Part shown: one piece after another, positions 52,268 through 62,727 of the stretch
Layout: each line of letters opens with the position of its first letter
Position numbering within the stretch: position 1 is the first letter of the stretch
Assembly (NCBI GenBank): GCA_905221605.1
Contig: CAJNDS010000176.1
Location: forward strand, 1 to 64,000
DNA from: Symbiodinium natans
Lineage: Eukaryota > Sar > Dinophyceae > Suessiales > Symbiodiniaceae
Length of the DNA stretch: 64,000 nucleotides
Reading direction: 5' to 3'
Program-made: the position numbers and the translations under genes
Notes under the pieces: generated by a model
The model's database searches: none
What the model was told of the DNA's origin: nothing
The model's input: only the letters and a program-made list of their open reading frames with translations

Positions 52268-52395
52268 CCACTGGCAACTTCAATGATGGTGCCTGCAGTG
52301 TGCGCTACGAAGGTACGAGGCCCCATGGGGACTGGTCCCGCTTCCTCATGTTTACATCCGAGGACAATGGAAGCTTCGGATGCACAGACTCATAG
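52268..52395 (+). CDS. terminal exon, unknown protein
   Basis: After ACACGTAG| the frame reads TGNFNDGACSVRYEGTRPHG, DWSRFLMFTSEDNGSFGCTD, S, TAG 52393. It follows a CT-rich intron from 52063. Phases (0 versus 2 extra bases) disagree, so another exon may intervene. Confidence 0.5.
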
Positions 52396-52399
52396 ACGG

Positions 52400-52910
52400 T
52401 TTAGGGTTTGGGTTTTGAGGGTTTATTGCAGTTGGAACCTTCCCACGCTTCAGCGATTTGGCAGTAAGGAACAACGGTCATCGCAGTCCGAGGGACCCTG
52501 GATGCTGTTGACGTCCCTGCCTCAGCCAGACGTGTAGCATGAAGCAGCAGAAACGAATGAAGTCTCCCGAAGTGACCGCGAACCCCAATTCTTTCTTCTT
52601 TAGGCTGTTGGGGTGTTTGAGGTCCTACAAGACTTCTCGCTGTGGATGCTCCCAGCAATTCTCCAGCCGTGGCCCTAAATTCCAGGTGGCTTTTTGGAGC
52701 TTCAGGGCCAGACGGGCCTTCCTTCAATGTTCTTCCGTGATTTTTGTTGCTTCGTTCTCCGTGGCCCTCAGAGCAAAAAGAATGTTCGTGTGTCAACGGA
52801 CAGCTGCTCGGGAGCCGGCGAGTTTCCCGTGCATGCCAATGTCTAGGAGCTTGCCCACCCTGGAAAGCCCTCAACACCCCTTAAGGAGCCCCAATTTAGC
52901 CTGTAAATAG
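52400..52910. other. coding-like DNA, strand unresolved
   Basis: 52430-52537 (plus) offers WNLPTLQRFGSKEQRSSQSE or GTFPRFSDLAVRNNGHRSPR in another frame; 52877-52401 (minus) is open for 158 codons with Pro/Ser-rich sequence. I cannot decide. Confidence 0.3.
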
Positions 52911-53170
52911 ACCTAAACCCTAAACCCGAAACCCTAAACCCTCAACCCTAAACCCCAAACCCTAAACCCCTGTGCCCTAAGGACGATTGGCCTGGTCGGC
53001 CCAGACATTGGGGCAGACTGTTGGGGAGTCGCCATGGCCAGGCCGCAACTTGAAATCGTAGAAGCCATCAACCCTAAACCCTAAACCCTAAACCCTAAGC
53101 CCCAAGCAAACCCTAAACCCTAAACCCTCAACCCTAAGCCCTAAACCTTAAACCCTAAACCCTAAACCCT
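52911..53170. repeat. two telomere-like arrays
   Basis: CCCTAAA with CGAAACCC and CCCTCAA variants at 52911-52970 and 53070-53170. Confidence 0.9.
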
Positions 53171-53327
53171 CATCAGAAAGTCATCAGCTCAGCGGTTTCG
53201 GGTCTTGCGTTTATGGCTTGGGAACTATCATTTTTTGGTGCTTGGGTGTTGTAGGTTTTTTGGAGGGCTTCGGAGACGCTCTTTGCATGTAGGATCACGT
53301 AGCCTTGCGTTTTCGGGTTTAGGGCTG

Positions 53328-53850
53328 CTAGATGTTGCCCCTTGTCTTGTAGGTTTGCAGGGTGTGTAAGATCTCCGGTTTCTCCAGAATGTTCGCGGAG
53401 TGTCGCAAGTTAGCCTTCACTTGCTTGGAGTGGTTCTGCGTATAACATAGAGTGGTGCCCAACACAGACTGCACACGGGTTGCCGGAGGCATTCCAATGA
53501 GTTTCCGCTGCGTCCTGTCTGCATGTAGGCACAAAAGAGATGTTCGCCTTGTTGATGAAAGATCTGACACGACGTCGAGTCTTGAGACTTCAGTTGAAAG
53601 GTGTAGCAGTGAGCAGCGGCAATGGGCTTCTTTAATGTACTCTTCCTGTTGTAGCAGGGTGCCGGTTTTGCAACATATCTCTCGTGGTGACTCAGGTGCT
53701 CTGTCAACCTGCAGAGAACGTACGCCTCGCTCTTGCAAGTTGTTACGGACATGCTGGCCACGTACCCAAATAGGCAGCTTCGCCGCACCTGGTTGTTTTC
53801 TGGTTGGAGAACTTAGCAGCGCAAGAGCAGCAGCTACGTTCTAAAGAAGA
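53328..53850. other. three overlapping open frames
   Basis: Minus 53738-53328 (136 codons), minus 53788-53417 and plus 53452-53844 are all open and similarly natural. At least one may be coding, but nothing distinguishes them. Confidence 0.3.
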
Positions 53851-54214
53851 CTGCTCCTGCACACGTAGCCGGCACAAGCCGTGTGTGAGCTTCTAGTAGG
53901 TGTTGTGCAATGGGCCGAGGGTGCATACATCTTGTATGGGTCCTGCCCGAAATTAACCCACGTAACAAGGACCCCTTCAACCGAGTCCATCAGGTTTTAT
54001 AAAAGCGAGACCCATCTTGCACAAGGCACGGACAGAACTCCGGCCTTAAAGATGCCTGCAACGTCCTTCAACCCGATGAAGCTGTAGAGCTCTCGTGCAT
54101 GGCTCCCCAAGCACATAGGGAAGGTTCCGGGGATAAAACTTCAAGATAAGACTTACCCTGGTCATTCTGCTACCCTCTTGGGCTTGAAGCAGCTGTAGCA
54201 CAGGACCTTTTACC

Positions 54215-54847
54215 TCACGGGACACTCCCTTGGCGGCGGGGTCGCGAAGCTGGTGGTCCGAAGCTCATGATGTGAACGTTTTCGTGGTTTTGCTCTCGGT
54301 TTGAGTCGGTGTTAAGTTGTAGTCTTGTGGCAGTACCTAAAAGCTTTGGGGACGAGAAGTTCGTGAGTTTTTCTAGCATTTCCAAGCTCGGCTGGGCGGT
54401 CACGAGGGGCACTCGCTCACTCCCACGGAAATGGGGCAATCGTCGAAGGCCCCCATAGGGGGGAACCAAAAAGGATGGATTCGACAAACTCCCTTGGAAG
54501 TGCGACACTACTGGGTGTGTCACGTGTTCAGCTACTCTGCTGAAGGCAGCGACAGCGGCGGTTTGCGGTATCCGCGAAATCTTGAGAAATCTTGCGAATG
54601 CGATGTTGCGCAGACCCGGGAACAGAAGAAGCTGCGTAGTGGCCTTGCGTTGCTGAAAAATGGGCCTGCAACGATCGAATAGTCTGCGATAGCCCCTCAG
54701 ACTCTGAAGATGGCCCCAACCGAAAGCTGATCCTGGCGCGACTCCCAGGACCTGGAGCTCACTGTGCCTCTTGGCTGTCATTATCTGGGTATTGCTTTGG
54801 GAGAATTTTAAATTTTCCTTCTTTCCCTTTAAAGGGAACCTATTCAT
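54215..54847 (-). CDS. minus-strand open frame, 210 codons
   Basis: ATG-initiated, intronless: MNRFPLKGKKENLKFSQSNT, then RLFDRCRPIFQQRKATTQLL and TAQPSLEMLEKLTNFSSPKL. No domain recognised. A plus-strand frame from ATG 54431 (MGQSSKAPIGGNQKGWIRQT, 83 codons) competes for the same DNA. Confidence 0.35.
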   Translation of the reverse strand: MNRFPLKGKKENLKFSQSNTQIMTAKRHSELQVLGVAPGSAFGWGHLQSLRGYRRLFDRCRPIFQQRKATTQLLLFPGLRNIAFARFLKISRIPQTAAVAAFSRVAEHVTHPVVSHFQGSLSNPSFLVPPYGGLRRLPHFRGSERVPLVTAQPSLEMLEKLTNFSSPKLLGTATRLQLNTDSNREQNHENVHIMSFGPPASRPRRQGSVP

Positions 54848-55307
54848 AAATACGTTTCAAAGGGCTTTAAAGCAACACCCAGTTCTTGTATGCCACAACG
54901 GGGAGGCTTCAGGCCTTTAGGTTGGGGGAGCCGACAGAACTTTCAAGAAGTATGAGTACATGTATTTGCTCCCCCCAACTACGTATATATTTATTACAAG
55001 CTGAACTAGCTCTCTCATTACGGTACAAGACGGTACAAACCAGCACACGTTGCAGCGATTTGTTTGACATGTAACCGTCCGTAATCTTGGATCTCGGATC
55101 GTCGAAAATGGCTTGATGCAAAACGGTACCAACCGGCACAGACCAAGATTTGCAGGGAGGTCTTCGAGGGAAATCTCGGAAACGCGAACTCGAGACATAT
55201 ACAAAATCAGAAAGATAATATGAAGCAAAATGCTGGAGACGGCAAAAAAAGCGCATGAGCAGAATCGGCAGAAAGAATAATCAGTAAGCCAAACAAGCGC
55301 AGATACT

Positions 55308-55335
55308 TTGGGGGTGGGGGGGGGGGGGGAGGCAA
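55308..55335. repeat. G-rich tract
   Basis: GGGGGTGGGGGGGGGGGGGAGG with G-quadruplex potential. Confidence 0.8.
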
Positions 55336-55397
55336 CATATGTGCACACATGTAGATATTTTTGTATGTATATTATCTGCTAACTTTTTTTTTTACAC

Positions 55398-55401
55398 ACA
55401 C

Positions 55402-55470
<69 letters not shown>

Positions 55471-55495
55471 TATATACATATATATATATTTATGT
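55398..55495. repeat. (ATACAT)n microsatellite
   Basis: About eleven CATATA units followed by TATATATATT. Confidence 0.92.
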
Positions 55496-55889
55496 TTTAC
55501 TTAGCGCAAGTAGAGGGGAGTTCTGCCCAACGAAGCTCTCTATGGAAGCAGTGCCAAATTTAAATGGCTTCATGAACTTGATAAACATAACGGGAGGTCA
55601 ACCACATCTCACAAACTAAACGGTCATGTTGAGATGGCCGGGAATATTGGAGGAGAATGGCACAACCCTTCAAAATCCAGCGTTTGAGTTCCCCCGATCT
55701 CATGTTGTCCAAGCGGTTGCCGAAAATGTAGAATAAGGACCTGGCCTGACTCCCATAAAGCATTTTTTGTGTGAAGCACTTGGTCTCATGGGCTTCGTAG
55801 CCTTCACTGCAGTAGAACCACCGACTTTGGAAAAGGAAGGGCCGGCAGAACCGTGAACTTCTTGTACGGTCATATTATATCTTTGCGGT

Positions 55890-55940
55890 GTTTTTTTTTT
55901 TTTTTTTTTGTGTGTGGGGGGTGGGGGGTGGGTCTGAGCA
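55890..55940. repeat. poly(T) then G-rich tract
   Basis: About 20 T, then TGTGTGTGGGGGGTGGGGGGTGG; a strand-asymmetric stretch. Confidence 0.85.
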
Positions 55941-56032
55941 GTTGCCAATATGGCACGTGTCTACAAGCAGTGCGGAAAACCACGAGGAAGGTAGCAAGAA
56001 TAAACTGTACATGTGCATCTACCGCTCGGTCT

Positions 56033-56120
56033 GTCTCGGTCTCTGTCTCTGTCTGTCTCCGTCTCTGTCTCGCTCTATCCCTCGCTCGCTCGCTCTCTCT
56101 CTCGCTCTCTGTCTTGTCCC
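56033..56120. repeat. TCTCTGTCTC microsatellite
   Basis: Degenerate CT repeats; Ser/Leu/Val-rich frames are artefacts. Confidence 0.85.
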
Positions 56121-56353
56121 TTTGTAATATTGTTGTGCACATGCGCACACCTCGGCTACACTTCGGGAAGCCCCGTGTGGCGCTGAAATGCTCTCCCGCC
56201 CCCCTCCCCCTACAGGCCTTCCCCCGTTTGGGAAAAGGAGTCTGAAGGGTCCGCATGCATGAGCTGTGTGTTACTGTCAATTCAGTTTCCAGATACTGGT
56301 GGGTGCAGACCTGTTTCTCCACCAGCCCATTCCCCCGCCTGCCCATTAACCAG

Positions 56354-56461
56354 GGAATACTAGCGAATGAGAAAGACTTGACACAGCGAGCGCCAGGAGA
56401 CGCCTGGCTAAGCGTCCGACGACCATCGCATTCTCTGCTCCAGGACGGATGTTTGTTCTGA
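56354..56461 (+). CDS. terminal exon, unknown protein
   Basis: After CCCATTAACCAG| the frame reads GILANEKDLTQRAPGDAWLS, VRRPSHSLLQDGCLF, stop TGA at the end. Natural composition; no family recognised. A later CTGCTCCAG near 56443 is an alternative acceptor. Confidence 0.45.
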   Translation, partial: GILANEKDLTQRAPGDAWLSVRRPSHSLLQDGCLF

Positions 56462-56761
56462 CTTGCTGAAAGGATGTGAGCCTACTGCAGGGCTCAGGTT
56501 TTCGAATTTCGTGGGAACAACCTTCAAAGTCTTCAAAAAGCGGTGGTTGGACTCTTTCAGCTGCAGGGACCCTCTCGGTAGTTCCTCCCTGTCTCTCCGT
56601 CTCGGGGGCTTCTGTTTCTCCAGTCTATCTCACGCCTTGTCGGCTTCCCTTCGTGCGCGAAAGGTCTGCTGCTGGCATCGCAAGTGCTCTATTCCGGCCA
56701 TGTCAGCGGCCGGTTTGACAAGCTTGGCCATCCTTGCGTTGGGCAATCCTTGGGTTCTCCT

Positions 56762-56876
56762 AGGATAAGGGGAACCCTCAAAAAGGGATCCCTTCTTAAG
56801 CCTCTTCTTGCTCTCTTAAACAGGGACCTTATTCAGAGGGTCTATATCCTCAAGGGTCCCCTTAGTCCTATCCCCT
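56762..56876. mobile_element. foldback element
   Basis: GGATAAGGGGAACCCTCAA and, inverted, TCAAGGGTCCCCTTAGTCC form arms of about 18 bp with a few mismatches around about 80 nt. Confidence 0.5.
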
Positions 56877-57000
56877 GCGTTCAGGGTGTAGATGGTTGTG
56901 GGCCAGTGTAGGGTTTACAAAGATGTATAGGGTTTAGTAGTATTGACAAGTTAGATTGACGTGCGTCGAAAGTGTCCAGTGGAACCAGCATGCGGCACGA

Positions 57001-57330
57001 CCCTAAACCGTAAACCCTAAACCCTAAACCCTAAACCCTAAACCCTAAACCCTAAACCCTAAACCCTAAACCCTAAATCCAAGGCTCGCTGCAAGAGTTT
57101 GGCAGCGCGCTCTCCAGCATCTCAATCAAGCCAAGTGGCGACATCGTTTCGTTTCCGAGCTTATGTTAACTGAAGGTTTAGGGTTTAGGGTGTAAGGTCA
57201 GAGCGCGTGGGGTCAAAAAAGGGTGTAAGGCTTAGGTTTAGGGTTTGGGGTTTAGGAGTTTAGGGTTTAGGGTTTAGGGTTCAGGGTTTAGGGTGTAGGG
57301 TTTAGGCTTTATGGTTTAGGGTTTAGTTTG
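57001..57330. repeat. CCCTAAA then TTTAGGG arrays around an exon
   Basis: CCCTAAA at 57001-57078; TTTAGGG with variants (GTTTGGGG, GTGTAGGG, TTTATGG) at 57175-57330. The exon 57084-57164 lies between arrays of opposite orientation. Confidence 0.9.
57084..57164 (+). CDS. exon between inverted telomere-like arrays
   Basis: After AATCCAAG| the frame reads SLQEFGSALSSISIKPSGDI then VSFPSL, ending TTAT|GTTAAC. Good composition; no family recognised. Confidence 0.5.
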
Positions 57331-57428
57331 CAAACAGTTTGCTCAGCATCCGAGACCTGGCCTTTGAGAGTATCAGCAGGCAGCAGAGGGCTTGTGTGTT
57401 GTGTTCTGTATCTGCCGCACGTTCCCAG

Positions 57429-57573
57429 GTCGGTGGACATTGAGCTGGGCAGCCGGATAGCAGCCCCTTGCACTGGCTTCGTACTTCAGCTGCGTCCAAG
57501 TTTGAGACGACTCCCAAATTCCACCCCGACGCCACCTTTTCACACGATGACGGATCATGATGGAATCGATTAG
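57429..57573 (+). CDS. terminal exon, unknown protein
   Basis: After GTTCCCAG| the frame reads SVDIELGSRIAAPCTGFVLQ, LRPSLRRLPNSTPTPPFHTM, TDHDGID, TAG. Natural; no family recognised. Confidence 0.45.
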
Positions 57574-57904
57574 TACTGCTTTGTTCGACCCTCGAGGCAT
57601 TGCAGTGCCCTGACCTCGGCATTCCCAGTGTACCAGGTCAGTTGGTTACGTGATCTGCAGCAGGCATGCTCAGGGACATGTGTAGGTTCGTGCAGTGTCG
57701 CACCCGCCATTCATGTGCCCAGGCACAAAGAGCAACAGACAACTCCGTCCGAACACGCCCCCGCAAGCACAACAGTGGGTTTGCACTGCCAAGGCCACAG
57801 CATCTACAGCACACTATGGCACATTTTCAGCCTGTGCACGCCTCAGTGCATCATGATTTTGTCATGGTCTTTTTTTCTTGCCCGGTCTGAGAAGTCGCAC
57901 GGGC

Positions 57905-58188
57905 GCAAGAGATGACAAGGACGAGCTTCATCTGAGACTGCAGGTGCGGCTCTGCTGCCACGTCAGAGAATGTTTCGATACCCTGCAGCTGGCCCACCTT
58001 CGACTTCAGTTCCCGAATGGAATGGGAAAGGCCTGGGCTCTGTGCAGGTGCAGAAGGCAAGGTTGGAGAAGGCTTGTGCAAGAGAGTTGCGGCGTCTGAG
58101 ACGACGTAGCAACGCAGCACGCAGCAGGACCATCGAGACTTATGTGACCAAGCGGAGCGAGTCAATCTGTGGCAGAAGCGACTATTGA
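57905..58188 (+). CDS. two basic exons, unknown protein
   Basis: 57910-58037 reads DDKDELHLRLQVRLCCHVRE, CFDTLQLAHLRLQFPNGMGK. After CTGTGCAG| exon 58048-58188 reads VQKARLEKACARELRRLRRR, SNAARSRTIETYVTKRSESI to TGA. The minus strand is also open (HSIRELKSKVGQLQGIETFS), so the strand of the first part is not certain. Confidence 0.4.
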
Positions 58189-58546
58189 GAGGGAAGAGGT
58201 TGATGCTGCGCGGAGATATCGAACAGGTGCAGAGTAGCTTCAGTGTCGAAGTTCTGTGAACCTTCTCGGACCTTAGAACCTTCTCGATGCATTGGCTGCC
58301 CTAACAGACCGGCATCACTTCGTCACCCGGCATAAGGCTAGTGACATTCTGGTAGTTCTTATTCTACAAGATTTCATGATTTTATACCTACACCGGCCAA
58401 GCTCCTAGCCCCATAAGCAACCCACACGAGCAGCCCTAAACCCACAAGGGAGCTTGCCTCGATGGCACATGGTTTCTATGGACCGTTAACGCACTGCGCT
58501 GGCGAACGGATGGGAGAGGCGACACCGAAGTTCCATCCACCAGTGA

Positions 58547-58634
58547 AACCCTAAACCCTAAACCCTAAACCCTAAACCCTAAACCCTAAACCCTAAACCC
58601 TAAACCCTAAACCCTAAACCCTAAACCCTAAACC
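58547..58634. repeat. CCCTAAA array
   Basis: Twelve perfect units. Confidence 0.93.
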
Positions 58635-58639
58635 GCAAG

Positions 58640-59530
58640 CTTAGGAGGCCAAGGCCTGAACCCAGACGTTGCACCACAAGGGGATGTGCATGGAACTTTG
58701 GGTGAGCTTCTTTCTGTCTTGTTGCCAAAGAAGGCGCCGCGACAAAAAGTGTGCGCAGTTTCCGATCGAAGCCATCTTGCACAGAGCTTGCCTGAACAAG
58801 GCTTAGCCTTGCTTCTGCCTGAACAAAGAGCTCTTTGTGTGCACATCGTTCCGCCGTTCGGCTGATCGGTGCAGAAGCGCACGTGCAGCGCTAGGCCATG
58901 GGTCGGTGGGCATGGGGCATTGGGGGTAGCAACGCGACATGAAGGGCTCATGACACAGCTCGCAGTAGAACTTCTGGTTTGGAGTTTTTGTAGTCTATAG
59001 CCAAGGCGCCGGTTCTAACTTTTAGGAATTCTTCAAGTGGAGTCTTTGCGAAGCTCAAAGTTCCACATGGAGCTGGAGGACCGTCTCCCCTGCATGCATG
59101 ATGCTTGTTGTCTTGTTTGGCTGTTAAGAAAACATAGTGGTGCACGAGGAGAGATCAAAATCAATGTTAATGTCCAGCACGTTTAGCTAGCAAGATGTTG
59201 TCAAGCGATGCAGCGTTGCTTTGCAAAGATAATGGTACTTCTCAGACGTCCATATGCTAGAAGTTGCAGTAGACGCGGGTTATGTTGGGCTGGTGTCTTG
59301 CAGGTTGTGGGTCGCATACGCACATATGCAGGCGTGTATATGTACGTTACATGGTACACACAGTACGTGCATCATATTCTTCTCGCAGAGTACCAGGTTG
59401 TTCGTTCAGTGCATGGAACCTCGTATCTCTGCATAAGAGTTCTGATAGCACCTGGCTGAGCACGGCTTGTGGTCATGTCATGCTTTGCTTGTAAGTCCAA
59501 GATGCCATGTCTCGAGCATCTAATTAAGTC
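58640..59530. other. no supported gene
   Basis: Only weak open frames on both strands; a short CGTACATGGTACACACAGTACG dyad at about 59344-59366. Confidence 0.3.
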
Positions 59531-59534
59531 CTTC

Positions 59535-59760
59535 CTAACTTGGGGGTTTACGACAATAAGGGACTCCTAATTCATATAGACCCCCAAATAGTAGGATTCC
59601 CTGATAATGAGGACCCCAACCTTGTAGTAGAGTAGGTAGCCTTTAACCTTTTTGGTGCAATATAGTCCCCTTATAATCCCAAAGGTTATCCTTTAGTTCC
59701 CCCAGGTTACTGGACAACTAAGCCAATAAGGCACCCCCTAATTTCGGAAAACCCCCCTAA
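59535..59760 (+). repeat. dispersed repeat, longest copy
   Basis: GGGACTCCTAATTCATATAG, ACCCCCAAATAGTAGGATTC, CCTGATAATGAGGACCCCAA, then a 100-bp A/T-rich centre and CCAATAAGGCACCCCCTAAT. Matches the copies at 25977, 27979, 28715 (inverted) and 60000 (inverted). Confidence 0.75.
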
Positions 59761-59810
59761 TCTGTGCTCGTGAAGCATCCTGCCCAATACAAAAATCTCG
59801 GCCGCTCCAG

Positions 59811-59873
59811 GATGGGCTCGAAAAACGGAGCCTTGTCGTGGAAGGCGGCGATGAAGAGCAAATGGAGGCCTGA
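59811..59873 (+). CDS. acidic terminal exon
   Basis: After GCCGCTCCAG|: DGLEKRSLVVEGGDEEQMEA, TGA 59871. Phase 0 start. Short but well formed; another frame from ATG 59812 is less natural. Confidence 0.45.
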   Translation, partial: DGLEKRSLVVEGGDEEQMEA

Positions 59874-59999
59874 GACTTTTACCTGTTATCTCTCCACCAC
59901 TTCTAACCCCCCCACCCCGAAATTCAAATCTCGCGCAATTAACATGACGATGACGCCAAACAACCTGTAAAGTGAAGGGACGACCTGAAAAGCGGCCCT

Positions 60000-60080
60000 T
60001 TCCATCAGGGGAACCTGACTGGGGTCCTTATTGTCGGGGAATCCTATTACTTGGGGTCTATATTGGGGCTCCCTTGTTTT
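60000..60080 (-). repeat. dispersed repeat, inverted copy
   Basis: On the minus strand: GCCCCAATATAGACCCCAAG, TAATAGGATTCCCCGACAAT, AAGGACCCCAGT. Part of an inverted pair with 59535-59760. Confidence 0.7.
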
Positions 60081-60192
60081 TGGGCTCCCTTGATCCGCAA
60101 CCATTTGCCGTGCCAAGGCTCACCCATTCCGTCTGTCGAGATCATGTCGATTCAGCTGGCGTTGCGGTTCTGCCCTCAACTGCGCTTGGCAG

Positions 60193-60246
60193 GGACAGGG
60201 CGCATTGGGTGTTGTTCCACTTTGAGGTGAACTATAAGCCAAGATA
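60193..60246 (+). CDS. short terminal exon
   Basis: After GCGCTTGGCAG| the frame reads DRAHWVLFHFEVNYKPR, TAG 60244. An in-frame GAG|GTGAAC could instead be a donor. Confidence 0.35.
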
Positions 60247-60571
60247 GAACCCTTTGCGCTCTCCTAGGCATCTTGCCCTAATGTATCCCCGGCCTCTGTA
60301 TCCGGCATCGGACGTTGAAGAGTTTGCAGTTTAGAAGCCGCTGTTGCTGGGCAGAACGTCGTGACCTAGTTACCCTAAACCCTAATTAAGTCGAAGAATT
60401 ACACAAGGCCCCCAGATTCCTCACCGCACCGACATCAGGCATCTCCGAGATCAGAAGCAGCAGAAACGGTGGTACGGCATAGAACAAAAATTACCATAAT
60501 AACCCCACCAAAATCCCATTCCAACTATTGCGTCCCCTTATTCGACCGGGGATCGGCGCTTTGTTGCTTAG

Positions 60572-60676
60572 GTGCTGTGGTGAGCGCTGCGCTGATGCTG
60601 TGCGCGGTTTTTGCCCCCAGCAGTGGGGCAGCCCAGAATGGAAGGTTGCATGTTGTGCCCATTCCCAAAGCCTCGG
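60572..60676 (+). CDS. exon with hydrophobic segment ending at TTTAGGG
   Basis: After TTGCTTAG| the frame reads AVVSAALMLCAVFAPSSGAA, QNGRLHVVPIPKAS and ends TCGG|GTTTAGGG. Signal-peptide-like hydrophobic start with SGAA|Q as a possible cleavage site. Confidence 0.45.
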
Positions 60677-60740
60677 GTTTAGGGTTTAGGGTTTAGGGTT
60701 TTATAGGGTTTTAGGGTTTTAGGGTTTTAGGGTTTAGGGT
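60677..60740. repeat. TTTAGGG / TTTTAGGG array
   Basis: Four TTTAGGG units then the longer TTTTAGGG variant, starting at the splice donor of the preceding exon. Confidence 0.9.
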
Positions 60741-60849
60741 CCACCCTAGCCTAGAGCTGATTCCAAGCCGAGGTCTCAAGTCAACGCACTTCCTGGAAGG
60801 TCTGGCCACGTCTGGCTGCTTGAGTTGTCATGTGACATATCTGTCTCGC

Positions 60850-61747
60850 GGGTTCGTCCCCTTATTAGGATACTCTTATTAGGATACTCTTCGGCCATGG
60901 CTATGGGATTAATGCCCCTCTCCTGCGCCCACCCCCCCCCGCCCAAACACAAAAACCAAAGGCAACGACCCTAGTCTTATCGTGTCGAGACCGTCAACCA
61001 CCCGCAGGCCTTCTTCCGGAGGGCGTTCGGAGCCTTGAAGTCGAGCTCGAGCACTCGAAGGACCTCTGGGAATCTCTGGGAATCTCTGGAAAACCCTGAA
61101 ATTGCTGAGGCTTGGGAGCCTTAGGGGCCTCCCATAAGCACTCGTTCTCAGGCTCAGATGTGTAAGCCATACATTCTATTATTGGAGCATCCTGCCAGGG
61201 CTACAGATTTCGGATCCTTGGGGGCACACATGGCTTGGCATGTTCCCCCTGATGCAGCCCGTATACCAACAGTCCTTAATGGGGATTCTAAGTACTATGA
61301 TGCCTATGAAGATGGCTGTTGTCCAGGAGCTGCCGTTGGTTGAGCTTGGCCACATCAGCCCCTCGAATCCATGGTGCACGCAAAATGCTGGAAATCTCAA
61401 GGGTCCTGTCAGTTCTCAATGTTGCCACTTGTTTTGGGGTGCCCTCGGCATGTTCAGGATTCAGGTTCGGGATTCTTCACGATTCGTTTTCAACGAGATG
61501 TGTGTGTGCACACTTTGTTGTTTTGGCCGCAGTCTAGCGATATGCTCTACTATTTGCTTCAGAACCGAAAAACACAACATACTCTTCCTTGTAAGGGTCA
61601 CTTAGGCCTTTCTTCTTTGGGGGGGTTTCAATTTCTTAAGCAAATTGTAGTACTTGGTATGGGTTAAGCAGCGCTTGCTGCCATTGGCGCCTCACAGGTG
61701 TGGATGCCCACACACGGGCCCTGACCATCTACTTGTGACAGTGGTTG
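60850..61747. other. no firm gene
   Basis: A plus-strand frame at 61220-61335 (MAWHVPPDAARIPTVLNGDS, KYYDAYEDGCC) is protein-like, but overlapping frames are equally open. Includes a half-arm similar to the foldback at 30766. Confidence 0.3.
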
Positions 61748-61875
61748 GACCCTAAACCTAAAGCCTAGCTCAACCCTTAAACCCTTAAACCCTACACCCT
61801 CAACCCTAAGCCCTGAACCTTAAACCCCAAACCCCAAATCCGAAACCCTGAGCCTGAACCCTAACCCTAAACGTG
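61748..61875. repeat. degenerate CCCTAAA array
   Basis: CCCTAAA, CCCTTAAA, CCCTCAA and CCCCAAA units. Confidence 0.85.
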
Positions 61876-61997
61876 TGGCTTACCGAACGTGCTGGTTCGA
61901 CCTGCAAGCGGTGGCGGGTACGGGACCAGGTGACTGTGTTTGGTGCCGTTCGCACACCCAAGCTCACACAGCTTGCTTCAACTGTCGTCTGATTTTA

Positions 61998-62100
61998 AGT
62001 CCAGAATAATCGCACTAATAATACTAATACTAATGCTAATGCGAATGCGAATGCGAATGCTAATGCTAATGCTAATAATACTCGTAACCATCATCATCAT
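61998..62100. repeat. TAATGC/GAATGC minisatellite
   Basis: CTAATACTAATGCTAATGCG and GAATGCGAATGCGAATGC, 6-bp period, directly before an ATG. Confidence 0.9.
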
Positions 62101-62101
62101 A

Positions 62102-62485
62102 ATGAAAGGCAAGGCCGCGGGCAAGGTGCTCTGCGTTGTGGACGTCGCTGCTTGGCGCAAGACGCGCATGCCCATAAAAAAGCCAGATGTGTGGGGACCT
62201 GCGTCCATTCTGGCTCATCTGCGGTTCCCCTAAGTACCCTAAACCCTCTATACCCAAGAAGCCCCATCGCAACCCTTGAACCCTAAACCCTGATCCCGAG
62301 CTTGTCGCGGTGTGTTTCCTTTTCAGGTTCCTCGGGTTTCGCTAGGGTTCCCTCACTTGTTTGCCTTCACCCATACGACGGAAGATCCTTATTGGAGCTG
62401 CAAGTTGAAACCATCATGGCTTGGTTCTCATCCTGTAGGATTTCAACGATTCAGGGAGTCTGGGGACTTCCAGATGCTACACTGA
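62102..62485 (+). CDS. two-exon protein, unknown
   Basis: From ATG 62102: MKGKAAGKVLCVVDVAAWRK, TRMPIKKPDVWGPASILAHL, RFP then TAA 62231, overlapping GTACCCTAAACCC. After TCCTTTTCAG| exon 62327-62485 reads VPRVSLGFPHLFAFTHTTED, PYWSCKLKPSWLGSHPVGFQ, RFRESGDFQMLH, TGA 62483. A GC donor at ATTCTG|GCTCAT would join them in phase 0. Both exons are convincing; the link is inferred. No family recognised. Confidence 0.55.
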
Positions 62486-62658
62486 AATACTGAGACTTCG
62501 CAAGGCGCAAAGTGTCGGCCGCATCTTGCTGCTTGGCAATTCCATTGCCGCCATCACCACCAACTGCGCGCCTCGCATGGCATCTTCTCTTCAGGGTTCA
62601 GGACTTAGCGCTACCAGGCTGGGCTCTTGTGATCAACTGAGGACTTCGCGCGCATCAG

Positions 62659-62727
62659 AAGAGTGAACAAGCGCCCGGTGACGAACGCCAGCGGCACAGC
62701 ACTGGCATAGCTGATGCACAGCCATGA
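62659..62727 (+). CDS. terminal exon, 22 codons
   Basis: After GCGCATCAG|: KSEQAPGDERQRHSTGIADA, QP, TGA 62725. Phase 0 start. Confidence 0.4.
   Translation, partial: KSEQAPGDERQRHSTGIADAQP

Noticed and set aside
58054-58150. bZIP-like basic region in RRLRRRSNAARSR
   Set aside because: Spacing from N to the SR pair does not fit the bZIP consensus and no leucine zipper follows.
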